A program made the translations under genes and the position numbers. From assembly GCA_003339415.1 (NCBI GenBank), contig PDHQ01000357.1, positions 7,716 to 32,110 on the forward strand: a DNA stretch of 24,395 bases, in the 5' to 3' direction. The stretch is from Ophiocordyceps camponoti-saundersi (nom. inval.) (taxonomy: Eukaryota > Ascomycota > Sordariomycetes > Hypocreales > Ophiocordycipitaceae). Numbering within the stretch: the first letter of the stretch is position 1; every line of letters begins with the position of its first letter. The notes under the pieces were generated by a model, which searched no databases, was not told the origin of the DNA, and was given only the letters and a program-made list of their open reading frames with translations. Positions 1 through 11,571 of the stretch are shown one piece after another.

Positions 1-29
1 TTTAACTTTATTATAGGTATTATAAGAAT

Positions 30-33
<4 letters not shown>

Positions 34-60
<27 letters not shown>
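34..60. repeat. poly-T run (27 T)
   Basis: A run of 27 T. It could be the poly-A tail of a non-LTR element lying on the minus strand to its right, but no such coding sequence could be recognised there, so it is recorded only as a homopolymer. Confidence 0.9.
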
Positions 61-68
61 ATAGTGCT

Positions 69-91
69 ACGCGTCTATTTCGGAGACGCGT
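69..91. repeat. short GC-rich hairpin
   Basis: Perfect 8-bp arms (ACGCGTCT / AGACGCGT) around a 7-base loop, directly after the poly-T run and GC-rich against its surroundings. Function unknown. Confidence 0.7.
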
Positions 92-1600
92 TAGTAGTAA
101 GGAAAAGATACGGAGAGCGTAATAAAAAGGTAAAAAAAATATAATAATTAGTTTATACGTAAAAATAATAAATAAAAATAAGATAACGGAAAAGGAAGAA
201 AACGTATTATATTTTTATATATATATAAGCGCGGATATAATAATATATATATAAGGGATAAAAGAGACGGAAAAAAAAGGAAAAAGGAGAGAAGTATAAA
301 AAAGAAAAGGGAGAGAGAAATATAAAAAACTACCTAAGAGGATAAGACTATATAAGCGTAATAAAGCCTTAAGTATATATAATAATAAAAAAAGAATACT
401 AGAAAGAGAGTAAGGATTAGGGAAAATAAATATATTTATATATTATTAATAGAATAAACGTTTAAATATAAAGATAGCTTAGAAAATAAAAAGTAATTTA
501 AAAAAATAAGTATAAGGTTAAGCTAAGTAAGGGAGAAATATAATATAAAAATAAGTAAATTAAGGTACCTAGTTTATAAAAGTACTAATAAGAAATAAAA
601 TATATAAAATAATTTTTTTTTATTTTTTTAGTTACTAAACTATATATATATATAATAAAAAACTATAAGTTAGAAGAGTTTAAATTTAATAGTTTATTAT
701 AACTAAACTTATCGAAGAGGCTAAGAAACTAAATAAAATAACCCGGAGGTATTAGCACTTAATCCTTTCTTAAGGGGAGGGACTTCGTTGAAGATAAAGC
801 TTTTAGAACCTTACCGCGTAACGCTTTAAGCTAAGTATAATAAATTATATAATATAATCGGGAAATTTATTAGGTAGATAGGGAAATAAAATATAATACT
901 TACTACCTTAAACTTTACTTTAGTTAAAAAATATAATATATATATATAAGCACTAAAGTAACTAAAAAAATAAAATAAAGCGAGTTAGCTAGCGTAAAAT
1001 ATAATATAGAGGGTATAAGGCGTTATATACTAAGCTTACTTATACCTTATAACTATAAGAGTTAAGGTAAAGCCTAGCGCGCTTTAGCTATAGCGCGGTA
1101 ATTAAGTATAATATCGTAAAAGTAAGTAGCTTACTTTAATAAGTAGAGGCGATAGTTAACCTCGCCGTAAATATTATAATAATATAAATATAAGGTGCTT
1201 AAGGTAGTAAGTAAGTTATTATACGGTAATACGCGTTTATTTCTAAAAGGCGTTAATAATAGGGAATATTATATAAATAATATACTAAAAATATAGAAAT
1301 AAAATATATATATTTATAGAAGGAAAAGGGAGGTAAAAAAAGAGAGAGAGAGAGAGAAAATAAGAAATATAAAATATAAGAGAGTTAGAAAGAATACCGG
1401 TTTCCTTATATAACTTATATAAGTAAGAGGCTAAAAAGAGTAATAAGGAAAGTAAGGATATAATAGCGAGAGATAATAAGGAGATAAGCGTAGTAAGTTA
1501 AGAAGGAAAAAAAAATAAAAGAGAAAAGGGAGAGAGAAGAGGATTATATATATATTATTTTTATAAAAGAGGGGAGGGGGGGGCGTTTACGGGGTATAAG
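92..1600. other. AT-rich stretch, no gene recognised
   Basis: RIP-mutated sequence with purine-rich patches (about 240-320 and 1320-1370, including a GA run near 1341-1357). A less AT-rich patch at about 700-1180 probably derives from a former transposable element, but no reading frame or motif could be assigned on either strand. Confidence 0.5.
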
Positions 1601-2600
1601 GTAGTATTTTTTTTATAAAAATAAGAGCGTAAATATAAGGAAATAAGAAAAGTTAAGAGATAGAAAAAGTAGTAATAAAAAGCTAAAAGAATATTTATAA
1701 AAGGTAAGGTATTATAATAAGGAAAAATAATATATAAGGAAGTAAAGTAAAAATATTAATAAATTAAACTAAGATAAGTATAGTTTATAAGTAAAGGGGA
1801 TAAGCTATTTTAGCGGCGGCTATAAGTATATATAAGGAAAAAAACGCTAAACTAAAGTAGAATATTATTAAAAGCTTTTATAAAGTATAATTAAATAGTT
1901 ATTAGTACTATTTTAAACTATAGATATTTTTATAAATTAGAGAGATAAAGGCGGCTATAGTAAGGTAATTTAGTAGCGGTATTAAACGCGCTAAAAGAAA
2001 AATAAGCGTATAACTTAGCTAAGGGATTTCTAAAAGCTTTAATAAGGTTTAGTTAAAAGGTTTCTTAACCTTTTTCTTTTCCTAAAAGTATTTAAGAATT
2101 AAGATATAAAAAGTAAATAAGATAAGACTAAGGTTATTATTAAGTATATAGCTTAGATTAGTTTCCCTCGAAAGAGGAAGAAATTAAGTAAGTAATTAGC
2201 CTTAACTTTATCTTTATAAGTTATTATATAAGTTATATATCGTAAGTTAAGTCTTAGAGAGGACTTATAATAAAAACTCTATTAAATAAAACTATAACTT
2301 TATTTTAAACTTTATACTTTTATATTATAAATTACTAATTTAAATACTTATTCTAAAGTTTTTAGTATTTAATTAAATAGTTCTTATTTTCTTTTCTCTT
2401 TCTTCTCTTATTTTTATATAAAAAACTAACTCCTTATTATTTTCCCTTATAAAGAATTACTATCTAGCTCTCCCCCTTAAAGCTAGAGATCCCCCTTTAT
2501 ATTAGTTAAAAACTTTAGTTACCTAAAAAATTACGCCCCTTAAGTATTTACTACGCTTACTTAAGGTATCCTTCTTCCCCCGCTAAAATAGCAGATACTA
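1600..2600 (+). repeat. Dispersed repeat family, copy A
   Basis: The right part (about 1969-2600) aligns by eye with 6918-7550 (copy B) in the same orientation, and its last 285 bases align closely with 9459-9745 (copy C). Shared anchors are TTTAGTAGCGGTA at 1969 and 6918, the AAGTTAAGTCTTAGAGAGGACTT-type block near 2240-2262 and 7193-7214, and the CTAAA-containing end near 2583 and 7530. Weaker similarity seems to continue left to about 1600, matching the coding part of copy B. It is therefore probably a second, more degraded copy of the same element. Left limit uncertain. Confidence 0.7.
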
Positions 2601-2619
2601 TTAAAAGATATAATATAAT

Positions 2620-2855
2620 ATAATCTCTTTTAATAAAGGAAGGAATAAGGTAAGTAGTATTTAGCCCTTAAGCTTATATCGATAGCTATTTTAAAAAGTC
2701 GTATATCGCGAATTTAGTCTTAGAGAGGACTTTTAGCAAAACTTAAGTTAACGAAATTATAACTTCGCCTTAAAACTCGGACTATTATATAATAAATTAC
2801 TCTTTTAATAAGGAGTTTAAGATTTTAAAGCTTTAATTAAATAGTTAAAAGTAAT
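2620..2855 (+). repeat. Dispersed repeat family, partial copy A'
   Basis: Repeats the middle of copy A (about 2165-2395): the TTAGCC...TATATCG block, a perfect TTAGTCTTAGAGAGGACTT, and the AATTAAATAGTT segment all recur in order. It is a direct, truncated repeat a few tens of bases after copy A and stops shortly before the poly-G run at 2905. The truncation may be biological or an assembly effect. Confidence 0.65.
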
Positions 2856-2904
2856 AAAATAAGGGGTAAGGTAATAAAGCGCGCGAGAGATAGATATAGC
2901 ACGC

Positions 2905-2935
<31 letters not shown>

Positions 2936-3011
2936 TTTTTTTTTTTTTGGGGAGATAATAATGAGTTAGTGGAAGGGGGGGGGGGGGGGGGAAGGGTAGT
3001 TTTTTTTTTTT
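2905..3011. other. G/T homopolymer cluster, probable assembly scar
   Basis: G(29) at 2905-2933, T(15) at 2934-2948, then G(17) at 2975-2991 and T(12) at 3000-3011. The short stretch between them (2959-2973) has ATGAG and GTGG, contexts otherwise almost absent from the window. Long G runs with non-RIP sequence look like a sequencing or assembly artefact, much like the region around the N gap at 13162. Confidence 0.6.
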
Positions 3012-3091
3012 AAGGAGGTAGGAAGAAAAATAGGATATAAGTTATAATATAATAATATTAAAATAAAGTAGCAGGGTATAACTTACTATAT

Positions 3092-3094
<3 letters not shown>

Positions 3095-3127
<33 letters not shown>
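3095..3127. repeat. (TA)n microsatellite
   Basis: About 16 TA units in a row. Confidence 0.95.
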
Positions 3128-3130
<3 letters not shown>

Positions 3131-5300
3131 TAAAAACTTAGTTAACTAGTAATATTATAAAGTAAGGAGTTATAATTAAAATAAAGTTAGATAATAATAG
3201 GAAAGCGTATATTTTAATAATAATAGTAAAATAAAGGGCGAGGTAGTTTATCTTAAAAAAAGACTAAGTATTAATATAGATAGTTATTAAAGTTATTATA
3301 AGTTCGAAAATATACTTAAACGGAGTTAAGAGGAGAATAGTATCGCGTTAAGTAGATAAGTAATAGCTAGCTTAGGAAAGATAAATATTTTACGAACTAC
3401 GTACTTTATTATACTTAAGGTATATACTAATATATAAAATAAATTAATAATATAAAAGACTTCGTTATAAGTTTAAGATAGGTAGTAGGAAGAGAGAGAA
3501 GTATATTACGCTTAAAAAAGTCTTTACTACCTTTTCGTATATACGCTTAAAAATATTAGTTTCTTTTAAAAGTAAGCGTATAAATAAATAGAAGATAAAG
3601 GGCAGGTAATAGTTCGAAATAATAGTAAAGTTAGCTATACTTTAGGTAGCATAGCGAAGATAAAGGGTTTCTTACTTAACTATAAGGGATAGCTTAAATA
3701 GCCTTAGTTATAGAAGACTATATAGATAGCAGCGGGGATATTAGAATATATAATATATTATAGTTACTATTAGCGTTTAATATATACTATTTATTAAGAG
3801 TATAAGTTTCCTATAAGATAATTTTTTATATTAGCTTACGAAAAGGGAAGATATACTTAATTATTATAAAAATAAAGAGGGCGCGGGTTAATATTAAAAG
3901 GACGTAAAAGGATATATAAGCTTTCCTTATTACTATAGCTATTTTATAGCTTTTATTAATTAATATTATATTATATTACTAAGAAGGATATTATCGTAGC
4001 GTATTAGCCTTATTTAGTTCGCTAGCGAGAAAAGCCTATATAGTATATACTAAGTTTTTGCACTTTAATAACGCGCTTTTAAAAAGCTATAAAGAGTTAG
4101 TCGCAGCGACCTTAGATAGTAAACTATTATCCTCCGCAGCTTATATAAACGCTAGTAAAAGCGGTATTACTAATAATTACTTTATCTTAAATATATTAAG
4201 ATATATGCTTAAAAAGTAATAGTATATAAGGGGCTTATTATAGGGCTGCGAGGCGTAGCTAGTAGCTTCGAAGGGACTATCTTTATAATCTATTATTATA
4301 TAATAGTAAAGTAAAGTAATATCCGGGGTCTTATTATTAGCTAACTTATACCGTATATCTTTATCTAACTTAAACGCTAAGAGGTTAAGCTTATCCGAAA
4401 AGATAATATATACTTTATTATTATTTATATTAACGCTATTCGGCGGGTAAAGACGCTAGCTAGGGCGGGGAGGTAAGTAAGGTAGCGGTATTATTTTTAA
4501 GGTATATAAGTTTCTAATAAATAGTAAGGCGGTATTAGGAACGTTACCGGGATACTTTATTAAACTTAAAAATATAGAATATACCTTAAAACTATTAAAT
4601 TTTTATATATTATATTTAACGAAAAATCGAACTATATAGCTATATTTTATATTATTAACTAATCTAAGTAGCTATAAGTATCGAAATTCTAATAATATAG
4701 ATAATAATATATCGTAAGGAAATAAAAGCTTTTTATTATAAGCACGCGGTATTTATTAATTTTATCTTATAATATTATTTATAGATAGCTAAGCTATATT
4801 ATATATAAGCTACTAATTATAACGAAAAATATTTAGCTTAGCGTTAACTATAATATAAGCGTTTAGGGTAATAGTATAAGTAAGACTTTTATCGGCTATA
4901 ATATTAGTAAAGTTTATCTTAAAAGCGGTATTAAGAACTTGTAAATAATAATTATATAAGAGTAAGGCGTCGAAACCGTGCTAGTTTAAAAAAGCGAGGC
5001 TTTATTACTTAGCTTAAAATAATATATAAAATATAAGACGCGTTAGGTAAGGAATAGGATAATACTAATATATTACGTTACTAATATTAGTTAAGTTTAT
5101 AAATTAAGGAGGCGAGGGGCGTGAAAAGGTACTAGTTTTATAAAGTAAGATTATAACGGGGAGAACGTTACCTTATATAGTAATAAGTAAGGAGGATTAA
5201 TAATAAAGATAAATTTAAAGATAAGGAAAAGCTTATTATAGTTTATATAATTAAGATTAATATATATAAAGTTTATAAGTTAGTTATTATATAATTTTTT
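3128..5300. other. RIP-mutated stretch, probably transposon-derived, unassigned
   Basis: A GC-richer patch near 4050-4270 keeps several CpA/TpG sites, almost all as GCA or TGC. Read on the minus strand, about 4280-3990 has two competing frames of low stop density, so no product can be chosen. No RNA gene or terminal repeat was recognised. Confidence 0.4.
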
Positions 5301-5309
5301 TTTCCCTTA

Positions 5310-5890
5310 TATTACTTATTATATATATAAAAGCGTATCTTGCTACTAGCTAAAGTACTTATAATAAATAGAAAGGTTTTCGCTATTTATATTTATATAA
5401 ATATTACTTTTATAAAATAAAGCGATATCTAGCGATTTAGATAAGTTAGTTTTAGCGATATTAAAATTAGTAAGCTATAGATATTAAAAATACGCGGTAA
5501 ATAAGGTTTTTAATAATAAAAGTACGTATATTATTTATATAATATAGAAAGCGCGTACGTAATAAAATATCTAGGAGGGGTATACTTTTAATACTCGGAG
5601 TATTTAATAGCGAGTTTATAAGCGGCTACGCGTAAAGTTACTAATAAGGCAGTTTTCCCTTTACGGTATTATAATAGGGAACTATTTAGTAACCTAGATA
5701 TAATAGATATAAAAAGACTCGCTATATTTAGTAAGCTATTAAAGGAGGCGGAAGGAATATAAAGGAAAGCCTTAGCTTAAGTAAAAATTATATAGTTAAA
5801 GGTTAGTTTAGTAGATAAGGGGCTAGTAAGGCAGATACTACTAATAATATATAGCGAGTATTAATTCTACTTAGGGTTAGTATATAGGAG
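5310..5890 (-). pseudogene. Possible relict minus-strand reading frame, unassigned
   Basis: Read on the minus strand from about 5890 to 5310, one frame runs for roughly 190 codons with about one TAA/TAG per ten or more codons and no frame change needed. The clearest stretch, near 5640-5560, reads TALLVTLRVAAYKLAIKYSE without a stop. A competing frame is also open for about 50 codons in part of this interval, so the coding assignment is weak. The product is not recognised. No start can be given because ATG would have become ATA. Confidence 0.25.
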
Positions 5891-6039
5891 ACTAATATCG
5901 CGTATTAAAAAATATAACTATATAATATAAGTTTTATAATATAATTTATACCTTTTATATATATATATCTTTTACTAATAATAAGTAGCTACTTATATTA
6001 TACTAAGTTTTACTTTATATATAGTAAGGCGTTTTTAAA

Positions 6040-6790
6040 TAGTTAATAGTAATATAAATATAGGTATTTTTCGAATATTAAGATATAGTAGCTATAAGTA
6101 CTAATAAAATATAGCGTTATAGGGGACGTACGGAGGCGACCGGTAGTAACGCTAAATATAGCAAAAGGGGGAGAGGGAGAAGATAATAAGGCGCGGAGTA
6201 TAAGGGCGGTAGCGGCGGTAGCGGTAGAGGGGTTAGGCGAGGAAAGGGAGAGGAATATAGCGAGGAGAAGAAGGGGGACTTTACGATAATATAAGGCACC
6301 GCGATTATAGCGAGGCGAAATAGGTTATCGGAAGGAAATAGTAAGTAGCGGGCGTATAAAATAAGATAGAATAACTAATATAAATAGCTAGCTAGAAAGT
6401 ATTAGGAGTTTAATATTATAAATAGTAGCTAGTAAAAAAAGTAATAAGATACTTATAAATTCCTAAAAGAAGAGCTAATTAATTATAAGTTTATATTACT
6501 AATATCTAAAAAGGATAAATACTAGCTTATAAATATAATAATTAAGTAAAAGTACGCTTTATTAGGATAGTATAAATAGAGGGTAAAGTAAAGTATATTT
6601 TTTATAAGAGACTATTTAAGATATTCGGCTTTAAGTATAAGGGATATAATTTAATAGTATATACGATATATAAGAAAGTTATACGTTTAGTAATATAGAA
6701 GTAAGTAGCGATAAAAAATTAAGATAATAATAATAATTTTACTAATTTAAAAAAGAGGCTTAAGTTCTAGTAATTATTTTTTTTTTAACT
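6040..6790 (+). pseudogene. Relict gene with Arg/Gly-rich N-terminal region (repeat family copy B)
   Basis: In the frame starting at 6121 the sequence reads RGRTEATGSNAKYSKRGRGR, then a Gly/Ser/Arg/Lys/Glu-rich stretch (GGSGGSGRGV near 6205-6234, GKGEEYSEEKKGDF near 6244-6285). For about 60 codons the only stops are a TAATAA pair at 6184-6189. The frame then continues to about 6790 as a Lys/Gln-rich helical-looking region (TYKFLKEELINYKFILLIS near 6451-6507), with TAA/TAG at positions compatible with former Gln or Trp codons and no frameshift needed. The strongly purine-rich plus strand at 6150-6275 reflects the Gly/Arg/Glu codons. It leads directly into the non-coding right part of repeat copy B, so it is probably this repeat family's own gene. 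Family unknown; an RG-rich nucleic-acid-binding segment is only an inference. Confidence 0.5.
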
Positions 6791-6917
6791 TAAGAGATAA
6801 AAAGATATATTTTAAGAAATATATATAAGAATATATATTATTTATAGTTAACGTTTTAAAAGATAGAAAAATAAAAGATAGGAAGGATAAGTTTAAAAAA
6901 GGAAGCTATAAAAAAAC

Positions 6918-7550
6918 TTTAGTAGCGGTAATAAATAAGCTAAAGGAAAATAAATAAAAAGCTAGTATAAAAAGTAAGTAAGAGCTTATTTAAAGTTTAG
7001 TTAAATAGTCCCCGAATACCTTTCCTCTCCTAAAAGCTTCTAAGTATTAGAATAATAAATAGCCCTTAAGATAAAGAAGCGGTTATAACTTAGTATATAA
7101 TATAATTTAGTTTCCCTATAAAAAGGAAGGAATTAAGCTAGAATTAGCCCTTAACCTTATCTTCTTAGCTATCTAAAAGTTATATATTATAAGTTAAGTC
7201 TTAAAAGAGACTTATAATAAAAACGATACTAAAAAAAATTACGGTTTTATCTTATACCTTATAATTTTATATAACGAATTAGGGATTTAAAGATTTATTT
7301 TAAAGCTTTTAATATCTAATTAAATAATTCTTTACCCTTCTTTTCTTTTTCCTCTTATTTTTATATAGAAAATTAACCTTAAGTAACCTTACTTATAAAA
7401 AATTATTATTTAGCTATATACTTAAAATAAAGCCCCCCTACCTTTTTATAATAGCTAGCGACTATAGTAACTTAGGAAAATATATCTAATATATATCTAT
7501 TATACTCGCTTAAGGTATCTTTCTCTCCTTACTAAAGTAAGCGGTATATC
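6918..7550 (+). repeat. Dispersed repeat family, copy B (right part)
   Basis: Aligns in order and orientation with 1969-2600 (copy A). It follows the relict reading frame at 6040-6790 directly, so it looks like the 3' part of one element. C-rich and T-rich tracts near 7430-7440 and 7510-7530 correspond to the C-rich tracts in copies A and C. Confidence 0.7.
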
Positions 7551-8340
7551 TAAGCTTAAGGGAAAGCGAAATACTTAGGTTATATTATAAAATAAAATAT
7601 AAGCTAAGCTCTTATAAATATAAGGGATTTAAAATAAGCGTTAAAAGAGGCCTTTTTATAAATTTTAAAATAATTCTATATCTAATATAATTATAATATT
7701 AATATAAGTACTAAACTTTATAGATATATCTTAAACTTTCTTAGTTTTTAAGTTATAGTAAATAAGGCCGATATTAAAGCTAGCTATAGATTCTTATCGA
7801 CGGGGAGTAAATTAAGGGGAGTTAATACTATTAAAGGGATTTATTATAGTTTAGAGAGTAAAAGGCGGAAAGTAGTTTAGAGAGTAAGGGAGGCGATTAT
7901 AGTAAGCGGCTTAGATAGCGTCCTAAATATCCTAAAACTTTATTTTATTATATTTAGTTAGTTTTAACCGTAAATTTTCTTTTTTTTTAAAATAAAGTTA
8001 ATATTTTATATAATCTATATAATAAGTAAGTATTATAATTTAAAAGCTAGTTATTATAATAGCTTTCTTTATAGTAGTAAGCTAGGTAAGGGTATATTAT
8101 ATAATAAGGTAAAATATATTAAAAGTTAGGTTAACGGACTTATTAGCTTATTATAAAAAGCGGGTAAGGTAAGCTTAGTTATTACGAATCTTTATAAAAT
8201 ATATCTTCTATTATTTTTTAAGTTAATAAAAAAAAGAGATAATAGTTATAAAAAGTTCGGGAATAAATTACTTAAAAAATATAATAAAGGTAAGGATAAT
8301 AGTAGCGTATATTAATATATACTAAGTAAAAGAGTAAGGT
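7551..8340. other. RIP-mutated stretch, no gene recognised
   Basis: AT-rich sequence between repeat copy B and a weak relict frame. The plus-strand frame used at 8341 can be followed back to about 8040 with moderate stop density, but not convincingly. No hairpin, RNA gene or terminal repeat stood out. Confidence 0.4.
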
Positions 8341-8960
8341 AAAGTATTAGCTTAAGCTTAGATAAAGATATATAAAAGAGTAAGAGGTAGTAAGGAAGGA
8401 GGGGGTTTTATATCCGAAAAAACGGGGAGGTAAATATATTATATCTTACTTAAATATATAAATAGAAGGACGGTAAAGTAGATTAGAGGCGTGGTAATAA
8501 AAACGGTAAAGAAATACTAACGAAAAAAAGAGAGAAGAAGGGCGTTTATTTCTATTTCTTTAAAAGAGGTAAGGTTATTATATAGCTATAAATTACTAAA
8601 AGAATTAGGAAAATAATAATATTAGTATTAATTATAAATATTTAAGGCGTTTATATATTACGGTAAGATATAATAAGATTCGATAAAATATAATAAAATA
8701 AGGAAAGCTAAAAATCTAAGAAGGGAGAAAAAGCGTAATAAAGCTTATATATAATAAAGTTAGGTAGTAAATAATAAAATAATTTATTATAAATCTATAA
8801 TAGCTACGCTTAATAGTATAAAGTAGCTAATTAAGAGGCATAACGCCTTATAATAAAAGTATAAATAAAGGGAGAAATTATATAACCTTAGCCCCTATCT
8901 TTAATCTTTTCTAGATAAATAGTTATATTTAAGTAAAATTAAGCACGGCGATTTTACTCC
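8341..8960 (+). pseudogene. Weak relict plus-strand frame, Lys/Arg-rich
   Basis: The frame beginning at 8341 reads a Lys/Arg/Gln-rich sequence with only TAA/TAG stops, for example RKKERRRAFISISLKEVRLL at 8521-8580 and KHGDFTPLRHLFSFT at 8941-8985. From about 8820 rightwards the next frame has fewer stops, so either the frame shifts or one of the two is chance. Product not recognised. Confidence 0.3.
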
Positions 8961-9458
8961 TTTAAGGCACTTATTTTCCTTTACTATACTACTACTAAAT
9001 AATAAGGAGGAGAAGAAGGGTAAATATATAAACCGAAGAGAAAGATATAAGAGGGGTAAACTACTACGGTTTAATAACTAAACTTAAGAGTAGGTAGTTA
9101 GCTAAAGGGAATATTAGGGGGTAACGTAAGATAAAGATTAAAAGTATTAACTAGCTTCTAAAAATAAGTTAATATATTATAGCTATAAAATTACGGGAGG
9201 CTTTATATATAGGTAATTAGCCCTTACTATTATTAATAGGGTCCTGCTAGCTTTCTTTACGAGGCTATTCTCTTATAAATTATACGGGGGTAAATAAGGT
9301 AAAACGAGGCTATCTTCTTATCTAAGGCCTTAATCGCCTTGCTTTTAAACTTGTAAGTATTATCGAAAGCTATTATAGCTATAAGAATTCCTTATAAAAA
9401 GATATTAAGCTATCTTTTTTATTAATAAAGAAGCTAAAAAGATACTTACTAACCTTAT

Positions 9459-9745
9459 ATTTTAAACTTTATACTTTTAAATTATAAATTACTAATTTAA
9501 ATACTTATTTTAAAGTTTTTAGTATTTAATTAAATAGTTTTCGTTTTCTTTATTCTTTCCTCTCCTATCTTTATATAGAAAACTAACTCCTTATTATTTT
9601 CCTAATAAAGAATTACTATTTAGCTCTTCCCTCTAAAGCTAGAAACCCCTCCTTATATTAGTTAAAAACTATAGTTACCTAAGAAGTTACGCCCCTTAAG
9701 TATCTACTATGCTTACTTAAAGTATCCTTTTTCCCCCGCTAAAGT
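9459..9745 (+). repeat. Dispersed repeat family, truncated copy C
   Basis: Close match to 2302-2586 of copy A, starting at TTTTAAACTTTATACTTTT and ending at CCCCCGCTAAA. Most differences look like RIP-type transitions plus changes in the T-rich tract. It lacks the left part present in A and B: only the right end is kept, as in 5'-truncated retroelement copies. Confidence 0.8.
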
Positions 9746-10835
9746 GCTTTTTTTCTACCTAAAAAAGTAAGTAGTTATAATAAAAATCTAATACTATCCG
9801 CTAGATTAGGACTAACTATCTCGCTTAAAGGATACGAAAATATTAATATTAACTTTAACTTTAATAATATTATTAACTATAAAGAAAGTAATAAAAAAAT
9901 AAGAAAAGATACGTATATTTTTAAAAGCTAATAAGTAAGGGGTTATATTTATCTAGTAATATAATTAAATATAATCCGTAATTAAGTAATTAAAAAAGCG
10001 TTATTTTAAAACTTTATATTAATAATTAAGGTAACGTTAATTTATCTTATAAAGTTATTAATTAGTATATCTTACTATTTATATATACTTTACTAGAAAG
10101 CTATAAGGGGCTATAAGACTAGTAGTTATTATTATTTTTATATAAGTGCTAGTTAAATATATATTTATATTTTAATAAAGATTTTTTTTATAATATTATT
10201 ATAAATATAAATTATATAATAGTAATAGGATTTATAAAGTATACTATAGTTACTTATATAGGTAGTTCGATACTTAAATATAATATTATAATATATATTA
10301 TTCTTATAGTTTAAATACTAACCTTATAAACTATATTAGTTTTATAGAAATATAAAGCGCTAATTAGCTAAGCTAGCTAGTATTTTACTTATCTAATTAG
10401 CAGGTTTTTTTTTTTAGATTTACTTAATTATTACTTTTAGCGATAAATATATTTAATTATACTCGCCCTTACCTGGCCACTTATACCCTTTACTTTTTAC
10501 GCTTTTTATATTATTATACCTTTTACCCCTTAAGCCTTTATATTATTACTTATATTTAAGTATACGCCTTTATCTTTTAGCTAGTTTATAAAGTAGTTAG
10601 GTACTATTTATAGCCTTATTATTAAAGGTATTATTCTTAGCCTCTGATACTATATTCTTTATTACTTTTCTAAAAAAGCTAAGCGTTAACTAAGCTTTTA
10701 AAATACCTTTTATAAGATATTATATATAAGTTTATAGTTTAGCCTTTAATTTATTATTAGCTGCTAGAAACTTTAATTAATATAGCTATAAGCTAGCTAT
10801 AAGTATTAAATATTTAGTAGCTATTTATTTAATAG
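9746..10835. other. AT-rich stretch, no gene recognised
   Basis: Very AT-rich, especially 9830-10330. The short block at 10471-10480 (ACCTGGCCAC) keeps TpG and CpA in contexts that RIP has removed nearly everywhere else. No frame or structure assigned. Confidence 0.4.
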
Positions 10836-11004
10836 TTTACTACGCTAATAATCTCTAGCTATCGCTAGTAATAGCTATATTTTTTAGCGTATTATATATT
10901 CGGTAGCTTTTTACTTATTTATCTTAATAGTAACGGATATACCGTTTATAGTAATAATATTAAAAGCGATAATACTAAAAGAGTTTAAATTCCTTATAAC
11001 TAAA

Positions 11005-11044
11005 GGGGTTTAAATCCCTTATTACCGAAGGGGTTTAAATCCCC
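11005..11044. repeat. Paired GGGGTTTAAATCCC palindromes
   Basis: GGGGTTTAAATCCC at 11005-11018 and GGGGTTTAAATCCCC at 11030-11044, with weaker relatives at 10981-10993 and 11203-11214. Each can form a 3-4 bp G:C stem over a 7-base loop. The shape resembles a tRNA T-arm, but no other tRNA parts are present. Confidence 0.7.
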
Positions 11045-11141
11045 TATAAAGTTAGCTATAGCTACTAAGTAAGTATTTATAGTAATAGCTAGGAGCGATA
11101 ATTATAATAAAGTTATAAAAACTAACGCGTTATAATAAGAG

Positions 11142-11201
11142 GCTATAATACTAAAAGCTATAATATTAAAAGTAATAATACTAAAAGCTATAATATTAAA
11201 A
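11142..11201 (+). repeat. 15-bp tandem repeat, four units
   Basis: Four successive 15-base units of the type GCTATAATAYTAAAA, differing mainly at one C/T position. Confidence 0.85.
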
Positions 11202-11410
11202 AGGTTTAAATCCCTTAAAAGCGTAAGCTAACGAAAACTCCTTATTTTTAATATTACCTAAGTAAGTAATTTATAACGTAGATAATCCCTTAGTTTAGGT
11301 TTAATCTTTAGTGCGATAATATTAAGCGAGAACTTAGCTTATATTATCTTAGCCGCTATTTTAAAAAATATAATATTAAGCGCGGTAGCGCTAGCTTTAA
11401 GAATAAAAAA

Positions 11411-11429
11411 AGCGTATATAATATACGCT
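11411..11429. repeat. Perfect 19-bp inverted repeat
   Basis: Arms AGCGTATAT and ATATACGCT around a single central A. Could extrude as a cruciform or be a symmetric binding site; no function can be assigned. Confidence 0.7.
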
Positions 11430-11571
11430 ATCGTTTAAGATAGTAATCTAAGCTTAGTAAGTAATAAAGTACTTCCTTAATCTTATCGATCTTATATATA
11501 GTTTTAAACTTTTAAATAATAGTAGCTTTACGCTTTTTATAAAAGAAGAATAGATCTTTATCTATTATATC

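Noticed and set aside
3200..4300. Minus-strand Tc1/mariner-type transposase
   Set aside because: Two frames have similar stop density and no DDE/DDD spacing or known motif could be read, so no call was made.
6117..6299. 60-residue minus-strand open frame, Pro/Leu-rich
   Set aside because: It starts at GTG, not ATG, and is the complement of the purine-rich Arg/Gly-coding tract on the plus strand. Its Pro/Leu/Ser composition is what the antisense of Gly/Arg/Glu codons gives.
1969..7550. Complete LTR retrotransposon with LTRs at 1969-2600 and 6918-7550
   Set aside because: Possible by spacing, but similarity seems to extend left of both copies into coding sequence, no gag or pol was recognised between them, and a 3'-end-only copy exists at 9459, so LTR status is not supported.
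11005..11044. tRNA gene suggested by T-arm-like hairpins
   Set aside because: No acceptor stem, D-arm or anticodon arm at the right spacing; the same hairpin is repeated 25 bases away.
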